A stretch of 64,000 nucleotides of DNA from Gonapodya prolifera JEL478 (taxonomy: Eukaryota; Monoblepharomycota; Monoblepharidomycetes; Monoblepharidales; Gonapodyaceae). Under the pieces are notes generated by a model that was not told where the DNA came from, did not search any database, and saw nothing but the letters and a program-made list of their open reading frames with translations. A program made the position numbers and the translations under genes. The stretch is from positions 848,910 to 912,909 of the forward strand of contig KQ965736.1 in assembly GCA_001574975.1 (NCBI GenBank), read 5' to 3'. Positions 35,872-48,327 of this stretch are shown here, one piece after another (position 1 is the first letter of the stretch; every line of letters starts with the position of its first letter).

Positions 35872-35996
35872 CAGTAGAAGGAAGGGGCAGATCAAGCTCT
35901 GATGGGGCCCGTCAGATGAGCGTCTTCAGTCGAAATTGAGGCACAGCAACCCACCCCCGCAACCCAAAGTTCTGCCGCGAGCTTGCATCCCCCATC
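35872..35996. promoter_or_regulatory. Short divergent promoter, AK8-like / TMS1
   Basis: 125 bp between divergent start codons; the shortest head-to-head gap in the window. No element is identified. Confidence 0.4.
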
Positions 35997-37980
35997 ATGT
36001 CGTTTCTGATTGGAGCTCCAGCATGGCTTGCGTCTGAAGGTATGCGATGCTGCTCATCCGTTCTTTCCTCAATGGCTGGCCAACTCACCGGCTGAACTTG
36101 GATCGATGCTCTACCACTGACGCTACCACTCTTGATTATCATCTCTTGACATCTCGAAATTAGCTGGTTTGTGTTACGTATGGAAAGTCCCTCCTCTGCG
36201 CTTTGACTCACCACTTCCACCATTCACCTCCCTGCTTCAAAACGACCCTTCCTCACCCTGCTTTAGCGTGCTGCTTTGGTGCGGCTGCTTGCAGATGTCT
36301 TTACTGCAACATGAAATGCAAGGTACATGATTGTTTTCGGACCGTTTTAGACTACACCAGCCTGGTTGACACTCGCTATTTGTCCTACAAGTCTTCAACT
36401 GCAACTCGCGTTGTCTACGCCCTTTTATTCCTTATGACATCAATCGTGGCATGGGTATGTTCTTCTGCAGAGGATTGCAGGGCCACTGGTCCCGCAAAAT
36501 ATACGGTTAGACGCTCACGCAATTTCCGTCGCCAAAAAATACAGGTCATGGAATCTGACTGGGTCGTTAACCAGCTCGATAAAGTCGCCCAAGGTTACTT
36601 GAAACAAAACTGCCCGGAGAACACGTGCTATGGAACGCTAGCCGTGTATCGAATCATGTTCACCCTCTCCATGTTTCACCTCATTCTCTCCGCGTGTACA
36701 TACGGCGCCACTACCTCACGGGGTGTCCAGGGTGGGATTCAAAACGGATACTGGGGTCCAAAGTTCATTTTCCTCGTCTTCGGCTGCGTGGGCTGCTTCT
36801 TCATTCCAAACGGCTTCTTCGAGTTTTGGGGGAAGTACATCGCCATCGTAGGAGCGGTGCTCTTCATGCTGTTCCAGATGTTCTTGCTGGTGGACTTCGC
36901 ACACTCTCTCACTGAAATGCTTCTTGCACAATGGGAAGATTCGGATAACCAAATTTGGGGATTCCTACTGGCCGTCCTTACATTTGGAGGCCTCGCACTT
37001 GCGCTCATTATGACAATCTTGGGTTTCGTATACTTCGGAACACCAGGTGAGGACTTTGAGACTTCTTCACCATTTTGAACGACTATGCATCCACTCTCCG
37101 GTTAGAATGCCACCTCAACCAAGTATTCCTCAGTGTTAACCTCGTTGCGGCTTTCGTTTTGTGTCTTATTTCGATTTCGGAAGCTGTACGGGAGTTCAAC
37201 CCCTCAAGTGGTCTTGCACAGGCCTCAGTTGTGGTGGTGTACGCGACTTACTTGGTTTGCAGCGCAATGGTGAGTGTCCTGCGCCAGCTCTGTGCACTGA
37301 TGAGTGCTGGCACACTAACCGGCATCTGTTGAACGGGGTAGTCGTCCGAGCCAACGCCCGCTCCGGGCTCGGGCACAACATCGTGCAATCCTCTCTCTTC
37401 AAGTGACGCCGCACAAACTACAACAGTGGTACTTGGTGCATTGCTTACCTTCGCGGTGGTTTCTTATTCCACCACGAGTTCCGCGATGAAAGGAACTGTG
37501 TTTGGTGGGGCTGACGAGGGATATGTTGGCCTTGAGACAAACGTAGAGGACGGAGGAGATGATGATGTGAGTATAGAGAGAATGGCGTGTGCTATAAACT
37601 TTGTTACGTGACAATTGTGCGTGGGTTAGGATGACCGATATCCGACCGACGACGAGAAGCAAGGTTCGGTTTACAGTTACTCCTTCTACCACTTTGTGTT
37701 CGCGATCGCTGCGATGTACGTAGCGATGCTCGTCACCAACGTGAGTGTCTGCGAGTCGTCAAATATATTAGTTCCACTCTCACTCAACATTCCATCCAAC
37801 AAATGTTGTTACTCACCCGACTGTCAGTGGAACACCGTCACGTCCAACTCTGGCCTCACTACTGTGGGCCGTTCTTGGGCGTCCGTATGGGTCCGCGCGG
37901 CCACGTCCTGGGTTGTTCTTGGGCTTTATGTTTGGACGCTCGTTGCGCCGGTGCTGTTACCGGATAGAGAGTTTTACTGA
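35997..37980 (+). CDS. TMS1: Serinc / TMS1 family membrane protein
   Basis: Polytopic membrane protein of the Serinc family, associated with serine-derived lipids; the yeast member is Tms1. Exon 1 encodes MSFLIGAPAWLASE, followed after an intron by the Cys-rich family start (ACCFGAAACRCLYC). The central exon at about 36546-37050 shows NCPENTCYGTLAVYRIMF, NGYWGPKFIFLVFGCVGCFF, IPNGFFEFWGKYIAIVGA, FLLVDFAHSLTEMLL and QIWGFLLAVLTFGGLALAL. Later exons give FLSVNLVAAFVLCLISISEAV, VVYATYLVCSAM, YSFYHFVFAIAAMYVAMLVTN and the end WVVLGLYVWTLVAPVLLPDR, typical of the family. An acidic cytosolic loop precedes the penultimate helices. Exon borders are readable (donors near 36040, 37046, 37269, 37566, 37740), and the stop is at 37980. 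Confidence 0.9.
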
Positions 37981-38049
37981 AGACGTGGAGAGACGTTATT
38001 TTTCTTAACGAGTTGGTGTAATGCTTTTTGTCACTAGTATGATACCTGA

Positions 38050-41000
38050 ATGAATCAGATTGAGCAAGTCGTCCCTAACTTTGAAGTGAGTAGCCAAATT
38101 CGGGAATGCTTTTCTTTGATGAGCGCTTTACAAGATGCTCTCAACGATGAAGGAACTCGAGCTTTATTGGACATCGAATTGAGAATCCGCTCGGCAGATC
38201 ATAAAGAGGGATCTGTGCTGCTCTTCATAGACTTCCTTCAGAGATGGCGACATCCGACGCTCGTGGCATCTACGCTCCTGAAGATCGCAGGTGAGAAGCG
38301 TAGACTACGTTCATTAAAATGAGTGGATTTACCGCCTCGACATGGATCCAATTGATAGACATCTTCCACGTATCGTCCAACTCTGTTCGGTTTTCCCTAC
38401 TACGGGTTATTGAAGCGACAGTGGAACTCATCCCATTTAATTTGCAAGCGGGCGACTTTGTAGCCCGACTTTCTCGTGTTCTTGAGAGCAATGATACCGT
38501 TGCGCGCAGTGTCACCATTCGAATTCTCGGCATTCTCTCCACCCGCTTGGCCGATCGCCCCGAACTGCACTATGCTGTGCGTGGAGCGCTCAAATCGAAA
38601 GATCGCGGGGAGATTGAAGCGGGCATCTCTGCTGCCGACCGGCTCTGTGAAAGATCGGCGCAGTTTCGAAAGAATATCTTCGGCGTTGTCGTTGATATGA
38701 TTGGGGGTGACTTGAAATCGCAATTTTGTCGGCCTTGTTTGAGATGTGACAGTTCAAGTGTTCCGAAGACCATCGTTCTATCGTACAAGCACGGAACCTC
38801 GTTTATCTGACGAGACATATGGCTCGCGATGGAGCACTTGTTAAAAAGGTATGTCCACTAAGCTTTTGTTCTGACTCATTGTTCGCCCGATGACTTGATT
38901 TCTACCTAGGTGCAAGGCCTTTGCAGGTATCTGATTCACAAGAATGAACGACCGCTTCTCGTCCCACCAGCTGCGCGAACACTGAGGGAGGTAGCTCTCC
39001 GAGCTCCACATTTGAGGACACAACTGGTTCAGTTTTTATCCCAAGTTTTGACGAACTCAAGCAGTTATGACGACGAATCAGTACGAGCGGTGCTCGAAAC
39101 ACTCCAGGACCTCATAGCGAAAGGAGCGTCCTACAACACTGAGGTCAGACATGGAAATCCGCTTTTTATTGCCGTGCTTTTTGCTCAACCAGACTATAGT
39201 CCCTCATCGACGGCGTACACCCTTTCCTGAGACATCGCTCCCTCATGATTCGTGTTCAGACACTGCGTCTTTTGCGCACTATTGTTCATAAATCAAGTGA
39301 TGTGTCGGCCGCTCACAAGCTTATCGCTTCGCTCCCCCACCCCTCACTTATGGAGGGATGTCTTCTCGCGGAGATTCTTCTTCTCTTAGCTGAGCTAAGT
39401 GAACGAAGATGCCCTATAGAAATTGGTAGGTTACAGTCGAAGTCGCCAAAATATATGAATGGCAACGAGACGCCCTTACAGTCACCGACGCATTTGAATC
39501 CACCATTCCTTCTATCTCCGCGGTTCTCTCGATACCACGAAACCCCTTGACTCCTCCCACCACCATAGATTTAATTTGTGCCCTTAAGCAAACTGCTCAG
39601 CTCAACTTCTCGCGAAGCGCCTCCCTTGCCCTTCTTCTGAGAATTTCTTCTGACCCCGGACTACGTTTGCAACTTACCGAGAGGAAGCTTGCCGCCGGGT
39701 TCGTAAATTGGACGGCTGCGCGAGGTCTACTACCGCCGAACATGGTCACCAAAGTCGCCACCGCTGCTGAAGCTGCGAGCGTTCTGAAAGATGGAAATCA
39801 TATGGTGGTCTGTAAGATGCCCCACTGTCACAATTTAATTTGCAAACCAACGAAAAACCCGGTCCCACAACATATACGTCAGCTTCCCTTGCATTGTTCT
39901 CTTCTCCGGTATTTCGCCTCTCGCCCGCTCAGTGACCCTAGTCGCGTCGCTACTATGCACACCATACGGTCAAGCAAGTCTCTTCAACGACTCAGCAGCT
40001 GGCAAATGTATACACTAGCCTGTGTTGCCGCGACAGTTGGAGCGTGGAGCCTTTCGAGCGAGCTGTATGGGAGTTTGAAGGGCCTGGTGAGGGACGTCAT
40101 TTATGTACCGCTGTCTTACTTTGTCTGACGTGAACACAAAGGTGGCTTTCGAGCATTACGCCCGGTGGGTTGCGTCCCTCCATAAGTTCAGTGTTGCGGA
40201 GAAGTCTGTCGAGGACAGCGTTGTAGGTGGATTGAGCGAAGAAAAGTTGTGGAACGCCATCCTCGAGCTCGATAATGCGAGGCAACAGCTTTCAGTGTGT
40301 TTCGAATTTCGCTGGCACTATCACATGGAAACATATTGAGATGTTATCTTTTGGAAGGTTATTCACTCAGCCACTTTCGAGAAAAGCTTTCAGAACATGT
40401 ATCTAGCCACGCGAATTTTGCTACTCAAGAGTTTGCGGACCTCGTCGGCGCTTCTTAATATGGGAATGGTGGAGCAGGTGGGAAGCTCGGTGATCTCACT
40501 TTCCCTTCTTGCTCGCTGTTTCTCATGGCGATTCTCTCATCAACCGATAAGCTTCATTCTCAAGCCTTGTCCCTGATGAAGTTGGCGACTGACAACTCTA
40601 CCATACTCACAAGCGAGTTTGGCCCCATTGATCGGGAAACTGAGGGCCACTTGATGTATGTCAGCTTAGAGCACGTCAACGCTGGCACCCCTGTGTTTGT
40701 CTCACTTCACACCTCGCTGTGATATAAAAATCAGCGAATCTTCTGCTACCTGCATGCTCCTATCCCGGGCATTTTTCCACGCGGCTGGGTCGTCACCCCT
40801 TGCAGCACTCCCGACTCGCCTGCCTTCACGCTTAGCGCGATTCGAGGAGTGCGTGATGAAGTCCATCACAACGTCAAAGGAGGATAGAGTGGAGGTAGGT
40901 TTACGGATACCTTCCATGTTCGAGTTTTTGGAAGAAAGTTGATCGACTTTCCGCCAACTCCGACCAAGATTTGTAACCTTTTGAAAACCGCCGTTGCGGC

Positions 41001-41621
41001 TCTGCTCGAATGTTCTCTCTGTGTTCCTCCGAGATTCTTCCGTACCCTCCCGGACTCTAAATCCCCAGTAGGTCTCCTTCGTCTCCTCATCTATCTCGTT
41101 TTCACCCCCCCCCCCCCCACCACCACCACCACCAATCAACAGCTGACAATCACACCCTGTTGGCCTGAGACGACATCGCGTGTCGTAGCGCCACATGAGG
41201 CGCTGGCGCTCCGCGTGGAGGGGTCATTGGGTACTAAAAGGTTAGGTAAAAGGGAAATCAAGGGCGGGGTCGATCTGGAAATTGCGGTTTATGCAGAGGA
41301 GTACGGAGGCTCAGTTGGGACGCAAAAGTTGGAGGTGAGTGTGCTTATTGCTCCATTTCCGCAAACCGTCTCCATTTCCTTGAATTTTCCCCACTCTTTG
41401 CTCTCCAAAAGCGTCTCTTATTGCACCGCACTCATGTTACGGACCCCAACCGTTTTTCAACGAGCTTACTCCTCCCTCCCGGGTCCCGACTTGCCGCATT
41501 AGGCGCCGTGTTGATGATCCGCGTGGAGGCAACGCTGGTGGGGACTGCAGGAAGGGGTGTGGTGGTGGGATATGGGGTGGTGGGCAAGGTGGAAGTAAAG
41601 TCGTTGGCAGGAAAAACGTAG
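38050..41621 (+). CDS. INTS7: Integrator complex subunit 7
   Basis: Helical-repeat subunit of Integrator, the RNA polymerase II-associated complex for snRNA 3' processing and transcription attenuation. Many short exons. Matches to INTS7 in order: DIELRIRSADHKEGSVLLFI, DIFHVSSNSVRFSLLRVIE, RVLESNDTVARSVTIRILG with LADRPELHYAVRGALKSKD (38470-38600), QGLCRYLIHKNERPLL, RVQTLRLLRTIVHKSSDVSA, WQMYTLACVAATVGAWSLSS (40005), then VAFEHYARWVASLHKFSVAE (40140), SATFEKSFQNMYLATRILLL, VPPRFFRTLPDSKSP (41030) and ALALRVEGSLG (41200). The C-terminal beta domain is RLAALGAVLMIRVEATLVG, ending KSLAGKT. A C-run of about 14 bases and CCA repeats at 41105-41135 fall in an intron. The start is the first ATG in frame with the helical repeats. 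Convergent with the ZNF830-like gene (88-bp gap). Confidence 0.85.
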
Positions 41622-41709
41622 GCAATAAAGTCGGTGTGTGCTTCGAGATGAGGTTACATCCAATTGTGGCTATGTACAGTTTGCAGATTCGATACGATAT
41701 AGGTAGCCG

Positions 41710-43116
41710 TCATTCATCGTCCTCAGCTTCGTCTCCATCTCCAAATATAGATTTAAGCACTTTGGGCTTCTCCTTCTTCCCTCTTTTCGCACGGACCCCG
41801 CCGGGTATGGTAGCTGTCTCCACTCGTCTCTTCTTGAGGGAAGGTTTCAGTGTCCTGGCTACCGTTGCCGGAACATCATCTGAACTGTCCACGTCGGGGT
41901 CCGGGAGGTCCGCGGGGCCGGGGAGAAAGAGCGCCGCACGAGCGGACCGAGTCGGCACAGTGGGGAGGTCTTCTTCCATGTCATCCTGGTCATCAGACTG
42001 CTCCCCGGGATCCGTCGCTCCCTTCGCCATTTCCGGCCCTCCATTTCCGCCACCGAGGGCACGCTCGACCTCTTTCCGCTTCCTCTTGAGCTCCTCGAGC
42101 CGCAGCATCATTTCACGCTGTTCCCGCTCGAGCCCCACGTCTCTCGCGCCGAGCATTTCCTCCTCGTCACGCTCTTGCACATCGTCGAGCTTGCGCTCGT
42201 CTGCCCGGATCTCGGAAGTGAAGCGGGCGAGTTCGGCGGCGAGGTGCGATTCGCGCGCTTGGTGGGCGACCAAGGCTGCTGAGCCCTGGAAGAAGTCCGT
42301 AGGTAGGGCAGGATTGGAAGGGGCAGCCGATGGTTGAGAGGATGAAGAAGAGGAGGGCTTGGAGGATTTCTGAGGTTGTTGTGACGAGTTCAGGGGTAAG
42401 GTGGAAGCGGCGTCTTTGGATGTCGTCGACTGCGATGAGGCGGGAATATCGCTCTTTTGGGTCGGAGGCGCATCAAAGAAGCCCTGGGGGAGTTTCGCAG
42501 CAGCGTCTGACGTTGCGGGTGATCCCGCTGGCGAGTCGAAAAACCCTGGCGGAAGACCGTTTGCTGCCGTGTTGTCAGGCTGCTTTGAATGGTCCACCTC
42601 GTCATCGTCATCGTCCGCATCAGCGTCATCATTGTAGGCAACAAGCGTCGCAGGTTGCGTGGTGGTGGGCTTTGTGGGTGGCGGCTTGAGCTTGTCTTTG
42701 TGGGTCTTGCCTGAGATAGCGCGTTGGAAAGAGTGCGAGTGTCGCAATGGTGGGAATGAAAATTAAAGATGGTGAGTAGATTGAGTAAAACCGTCGTTTG
42801 TAGGTCAGGAAGGGTGGCGAATGATAGAAGATGTCAGGTGAATATGAGGTGAAGAGTACCCGATGATGACCAGATGCATTGCGAGATGGAAATCATTGTC
42901 AACGTAGCACGATTACAAAGAACCGTCCATTGGCGATCGAGCCTCACTTGCCAAATGAGCATTCCACAAAGACTCGTGTTTGATTTGGGCCTCACACAGC
43001 GAACACCACAATCGTCCCAGCGAATCGTATTTGACGAATTTTCCTTCGATTCGCTTCGCTTTGGCTTTCTCCTTTTCGCGCTTGTTGGCGCTGAACAGTT
43101 TCCGGACATCCGACAT
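41710..43116 (-). CDS. ZNF830 (CCDC16/OMCG1)-like zinc-finger protein
   Basis: Nuclear zinc-finger protein; the animal homologue takes part in the spliceosome and DNA-damage responses. Exons 42948-43116 and 41710-42710 sum to 1170 nt (389 aa), with a phase-1 junction joining WNAHLA to SKTHKDKL. The N-terminus MSDVRKLFSANKREKEKAK leads to a single C2H2-type finger: LWCSLCEAQIKHESLWNAHL, with the second His in SKTHKDK. Downstream are two copies of a short motif, LPPGFFDSP and LPQGFFDAP (plus LPTDFFQG), as in ZNF830. A charged coiled coil follows (ERDEEEMLGARDVGLEREQR, RLEELKRKRKEVERALGG), and the end is an acidic/basic tail (KSIFGDGDEAEDDE). Length and domain order match the family. Confidence 0.85.
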
Positions 43117-43493
43117 GACTGAGAGTGTGAGCCTGTGAGTGTGTCGGATGATCTTTCAGCGCATCAGTATCGCACCAGGTGATCGACAGGCGTTTCACAA
43201 GCGAATGCGCCTCGAAAGTTAAGAAGTGTCTATGTACAAAATTCAATTTAATTCTTTGACCGCATATCACATTCAAGTCGCAGACAGTGTCCCTCTCGCC
43301 AACCCCTCTGCAACACGTTCTTGCGACCACAGCAGAGATTCCACGAGTACACAATGTGCGTAGATTGACGTTGGAATGCAAGACGGAGTCGGTCTGCTTG
43401 ACCGAAGCTGCGAAGACAGCGGCGCGGCGTGCGTGCGAAGTTCACCGATCATCTTCGCAGAGAGAACATGCGAATCAATCCACAAACTCCAGA
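43117..43493. promoter_or_regulatory. Divergent promoter region, ZNF830-like / coiled-coil gene
   Basis: 377 bp between divergent starts. Short frames on both strands have no support. No element is claimed. Confidence 0.35.
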
Positions 43494-45240
43494 ATGTTCA
43501 AGAAATCAAAGAAAGAGCAGCCGCACGACGATACTCAGCCGCCCACAAGCCAGACCACGTCGCAACAAAATGCCCAACCACAACAGCCGGCTCAACCAAA
43601 ACCACCCCCGCTACCGTTGCCACAGGAATCGATCAAGGTTCGCACCGCTGGAGCCTGTTCAGACTTGAGCTGCTTCTAATAGGTGGTCTTTGTTGCGGCC
43701 GCGTCCGTATCATTCGGCCCATTCGTGGGAACCGACATACGTTTTGGATACGAAAACAACATCAACCACTGAAAACCTCCACGGTCTGACTAGTCCATTC
43801 CAGAGCAACACTCTCCTCCACTGAGCTCAACACCCTCGAATCTTCCCATTCAGGAGTTCAAGTCCGACCCCACCCCCACACGCAAGCCGCGCGACCCTTC
43901 AAATGCACCCTCTCCACACCGCCGCTCCACAACGCGCACTCGACGTGCAACCGAGCCCCCCGAGAGTGCGGACGGCGACCAGCGTCGGTCCCGGGCAGGT
44001 GCCAACAAACACACTGAGCCTTACGAGGAGCACAGGTCGCGAAGTAGATCGCAGAAACGGCAGACTGTCGCGGGAGGGGGAGGGAGAAAGCAAGCCGAAG
44101 AGTCGAATGCGGGAGATCCAGAAAAAGAAGATCCAGACGACGGGGCAGAGGCTCGGCTGCGTCGGCTGCAGCATCGTGTGGCTACTCTACAAAATGAAGT
44201 TTCGAGACTGAGAATGCAGCTGGTGGAGCAAAACGGCAAAGAAAGGGAGAAAGCAACAATGGTGGGTTTGCTTTCAAAAGTTGTTTCTGTTACCGTCACG
44301 AAATGAACCCACTCCCTTCCTTGTCTGTCTGTTAAATGCTTCATCTGCGGCGTTACAGAGCCCTAAATCCCCCAAACAACAATTGCCCTCACCTCCGGTT
44401 GACGAGCAAGTGTCGCGTCTAGAGAACTTAAACTCCCGGTTGAGAAACCAGCTCCTTCAAAGTCGAAAGGAGAACGAGTTTCTTCAAAGGAGAATAGAGC
44501 AGGGTGGGCTAGTGTTTCGGTTTTATCTTGATGCCGGTGCACTGATTCATCTGTTCCATATAAACTTTCACACCCCACCATCTTCAACACCACATCCATG
44601 CCACCCAGGCCAGGACGCCCACCTCCTCCAAAAACTCACCGACGACGTACACTTCCTCCGCGCTCGGTGTGACGCTCTGGACCGCGACAACGCGTCACTG
44701 CGTCTAGTCACCGATCGCCAGGCAAAGCAGCTCGTCCTGTACCAGCGCGAGCTGGAAGGTCGCGCGGGGAGGACAGGACTGCAACATGGCGACGTGCATG
44801 TTGTCCCTCTGCCCGGGCAGCCAGGCGAGGACAGAGACGTGACGAGACAAGAGGCGCCTTTGGTGTCGTCTCCAAAGCAGGCGCAACAGCAGCACCAAGG
44901 AAACCTCGGCGGTGCGACAAAAAGGAGGGCGGCGAGGCGAAGAACAGGGACGGGAGTCAGTTTGGGGGACGCAGACTCGGGGGATGAGGGTGCAGGAGAC
45001 AAGAAGACGTTGCCCGGAAAGATTGGGAGTGGGCACGCGGGTGGAGTGAGGGAAGAACAAGTGGCACCCGGTGTTAGCGTGACAGTTCCGACTCCAGCTC
45101 CAATACAGGTGCAAGTCCAATTGCAAGCGGGTGCTGGAGCAGCGAAGGGCCAGAGCGGAGGTGCCGTTGTGACAGGACAGGTTGCTGTGGCACCACCAGT
45201 GCAGCAGGAGAAAAAAGGAATGTTTGGGAAAAAGAAGTAG
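43494..45240 (+). CDS. Coiled-coil protein of unknown function
   Basis: Not recognised. Exon 1 starts MFKKSKKEQPHDDTQPP and continues as a Gln/Pro/Thr-rich leader to about 43639. Exon 2 follows the acceptor ttcccattcag near 43851 and reads EFKSDPTPTRKPRD, then an Arg/Ser-rich stretch and the coiled coil ARLRRLQHRVATLQNEVSRL up to about 44260. Exon 3 (from about 44358) continues SRLENLNSRLRNQLLQSRKE. Exon 4 (from about 44610) reads LLQKLTDDVHFLRARCDALD, then a Gly/Gln/Val-rich disordered tail ending GMFGKKK. Basic F-K-K clusters mark both ends. The overall shape, with a central parallel coiled coil between disordered arms, suggests a scaffold or adaptor, but no family can be assigned. Confidence 0.65.
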
Positions 45241-45285
45241 GCTAGCAGTATAAGAAAGGACTACCATTTTGTATGCTTCTGGTAT

Positions 45286-45785
45286 TTATTGCTTGTTGCG
45301 ATTGGGGTGGGGGGTGGATGGTCTTTTGAACGTAAAGAAATTTTGACTCTTCTGTGGATTTGAAAAAGGAACCTCTCTGAAATTCCGCACCTCCACGGGA
45401 TTGGGCGGCATTGCGGCATCCGCGGGTTCCCGAGTGCTGATTCGCATCAAGAGCTCGATTTCAAGTCGGCTCCACATCGTTTCCCGGTTCTTTCGCGTAC
45501 CCGCCAGGTTCTTCGCCCAACCCCACACCGTCCACCTGTTTTCCTCCCGGGGGATACATCCAAATTTTCGCTCCTTACGTCGCTCAAGCCCTGGTGAGAG
45601 TCATTTCCACTCGGGACCTTCAGACGATGGCGTGTCGTGTGTGCTCACCTCCCCTTCACATGTTGACATCCGGTCCTACCGTCACGCATACCCTCGCAAA
45701 CGCATCGATTCGAATTCGGAATGCAGACTATGCATATTCGAAAATTTGTGGCGACCGCGTCAAGCCGCATTGGAGGGTCTAGCAT
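45286..45785 (-). CDS. Tentative small hypothetical gene, 132 aa
   Basis: Two exons, 45692-45785 and 45286-45590, join in frame (399 nt, 132 aa; donor GTATGC, acceptor ctcaccag). The reading gives MLDPPMRLDAVATNFRIC, then across the junction ERRKERKFGCIPREENRWTV, WGWAKNLAGTRKNRETMWSR and LEIELLMRISTREPADAAMP, ending KRPSTPHPNRNKQ. Codon use and residue mix look coding, and the junction phase is correct. No family is recognised and no motif fixes the start. It sits in the 660-bp gap between the coiled-coil gene and the complex I gene. A plus-strand frame over the same bases (45401-45838) is less convincing. Confidence 0.4.
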
Positions 45786-45901
45786 CGTCGGACCATGTGA
45801 GGACCATTTCGGTTTCTAAGTGCAACAGGAGTTTCTGAGGAGACTGCTGGTATACCAACTATGTTTCCTTACTGATCCCTTGTAAATGCCTTTCCTTTTA
45901 C

Positions 45902-48234
45902 ATGGGAACTGTAGCCACTCGGCATTTCAGTGCCACCCCGTCCCGATTGGCAGAGGTCGAGGTATTCGTGAACGGAATACCAGTAAAGATTGAAGCCGGG
46001 TCAGCAGTCATTCAGGCGGCAGAGAAAGCCGGCGTTGATATTCCCAGGTGAGTTCCGTGTGAGACGTTGAACCGCAATCCCATCTTCGTGTCCTAAAAAA
46101 TGCGTACCCCAAGATTCTGCTACCATGAACGCCTCTCCATTGCCGGAAACTGCCGCATGTGTCTCGTGGAAGTTGAAAAGACCCCGAAACCCGTCGCTTC
46201 CTGTGCCATGCCAGTCATGCCCGGGATGAAAATCAAAACCGATACTCCCGTCGTCAAAAAGGCGCGGGAAGGTGTCATGGAGTTCCTTCTCATCAACCAT
46301 CCGCTTGACTGTCCCGTATGCGACCAGGGTGGAGAATGTGATCTGCAGGACCAGTCAATGCGATACGGGTCAGACAGGACGCGGTACTATGAGATTCCAG
46401 GGAAGCGCGCCACAGAGGACAAGGACTTTGGCCCGCTCGTGAAGACCTCTATGAACAGATGCATCCACTGCACCCGGTGTGTCAGATTCGCCAACGAGGT
46501 GGCGGGCGCTGCGGAACTGGGGACGTCCGGGCGTGGCAACGACATGCAGATTGGCACCTACATTGGCAAAGTTCTTTCCACCGAAATGTCCGGTAACCTT
46601 GTCGATCTATGCCCCGTAGGCGCTCTCACGTCGAAGCCCTACGCGTTCACTGCCCGCCCGTGGGAGCTCAAGAAGACCGAATCGGTGGATGTTTTGGACG
46701 CCATTGGATCCAACATTAGGATCGATTCCCGGGGACTCGAGGTCATGCGCATTATGCCGCGTCTTAACGAGGACATCAACGAGGAATGGCTTTCGGACCG
46801 GAGCAGATTTGCTTACGACGGGCTCAAGCGCCAACGATTAACTGTCCCAATGATCAGACAAGGCAACACTTTTGTGCCCGCGACTTGGGAGGAGGCGCTT
46901 GGAAAGATTGCCAACGCCATCACCCCACTCCAGGGAAACGAAATTGCGGGCATCGCGGGCGCGCTGGTGGACGCAGAGTCGTTGATCGCGCTCAAAGATT
47001 TATTGAACAAGAAAGGATCCAACAACACTCGCCTCGACGGAGGCAACCCGCTCAAGTTTAAAGGCGCAGCAGTGGACCTTCGTACACCCTACCTCACAAA
47101 CTCGACCATCGCCGGTATCGACGAGGCCGACGCCTTACTCATTGTCGGATCCAACCCTCGTCACGAAGCTGCGATCCTCAACACTCGCATCCGAAAAGCC
47201 TGGCTGCACAACAACCTCGACATCGCTCTCATTGGAGAGGCGCCAGAGTTGAATTACGAGTACGATCATCTCGGCGACACCGTGAAAGCTCTTGAGGCGG
47301 TCCTCTCGGAATCTCACCCTTTCCACAAGAAGTTGGCGGGCGCGAAGAAGCCTTTGATTCTTGTTGGGTCTGCCGTTGCGGAGCGGGAGGATGCAGCTGC
47401 TCTTCTTGCGACGGTCGCGCAGTTGGTCAACAAACTTAAGGGAAAACTTGTCACGGAAAGCTGGAATGGCTTCAGCTTCTTGCAGCGTGTGAGTACTCCA
47501 GCATTAATGTGGAGCTTCAAAAGGAAGGTTAATTCGAACAACCACTCTAGAACGCAAGCTGGGCTGCCGCCCTCGACCTCGGCTTTATTCCGTCCACTGA
47601 GGCTCTTGCCACGAAGCCCAAATTTGTTTACCTTCTCGGCGCAGATGAAGTGTCTCCAGCGGAGATTCCCAAGGACGCGTTTGTGGTCTACCAAGGCCAC
47701 CACGGTGACACTGGCGCGTATTACGCCGATGTGATCCTCCCTGGGTCTGCGTATACAGAGAAGAGCGGAACTTACGTGAACACAGAAGGGCGAACGCAGG
47801 TTACACGCGCCGCCGTACCTGCCCCTGGCGCTGCGCGGGAAGATTGGAAGATCATTCGCGCCCTTTCTGAAGTTGCGGACGTCACCCTCCCTTACGAAGA
47901 TTTGCGAGGAGTACGGGAGCGCCTAGGAGAGGTCGCGCCGACCCTTGTGCAGTATGACCAAGTGCTGCCAAGCACGATTGCTGAGCTTGCGTTCAACACG
48001 TTGGCCAAGTCCACTGGGAAGGCGTCAACCGCGCCTTTGAGGTTACCGATTCGTGATTTCTACATGACAGATGCAATCAGCCGATCGTCGCCAACGATGG
48101 CTCAATGTTCCCAAGGTGAGTTACGAAATGTCAGGCTTTGGTCACGGTTTGTTTGTGCTCACTTGGGTGTTTGTTCTCTAGCCTACACGCGAAAGGGGGA
48201 GGCAGAGCCTGCTAGGGCTGTAGCTAGCGCTTAG
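45902..48234 (+). CDS. NDUFS1: NADH:ubiquinone oxidoreductase 75-kDa subunit (complex I)
   Basis: Largest peripheral-arm subunit of mitochondrial complex I, carrying three Fe-S clusters (N1b, N4, N5). Exons 45902-46047, 46114-47488, 47551-48115 and 48182-48234 sum to 2139 nt (712 aa). The N-terminus [18 protein letters not shown] resembles a short mitochondrial presequence; an extra 5' exon is possible, since tgtag just after the ATG could serve as an acceptor. The 2Fe-2S site is [17 protein letters not shown]. The His/Cys 4Fe-4S site is [19 protein letters not shown]. The second 4Fe-4S site is [16 protein letters not shown], with [16 protein letters not shown]. The molybdopterin-oxidoreductase-like fold follows ([49 protein letters not shown]). 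The C-terminus is slightly extended. Length is typical. Confidence 0.95.
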
Positions 48235-48327
48235 ATGATGACTATAGCAAACAACAATTGACTGACGTGCTGTGACCTAGTTACCTATTTGCCCTGGACA
48301 AATTTGGGCACGACCAGATCCCATCAA

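Noticed and set aside
41105-41135. C-run and CCA repeats as a coding Pro/Thr tract of INTS7
   Set aside because: They fall between GTAGGT and an acceptor ending caacag; removing them joins two segments that match INTS7 well.
45401-45838. 145-residue plus-strand frame before the complex I gene, considered as its presequence exon
   Set aside because: No donor joins it in phase to the complex I exon, and the opposite strand gives a better spliced reading.
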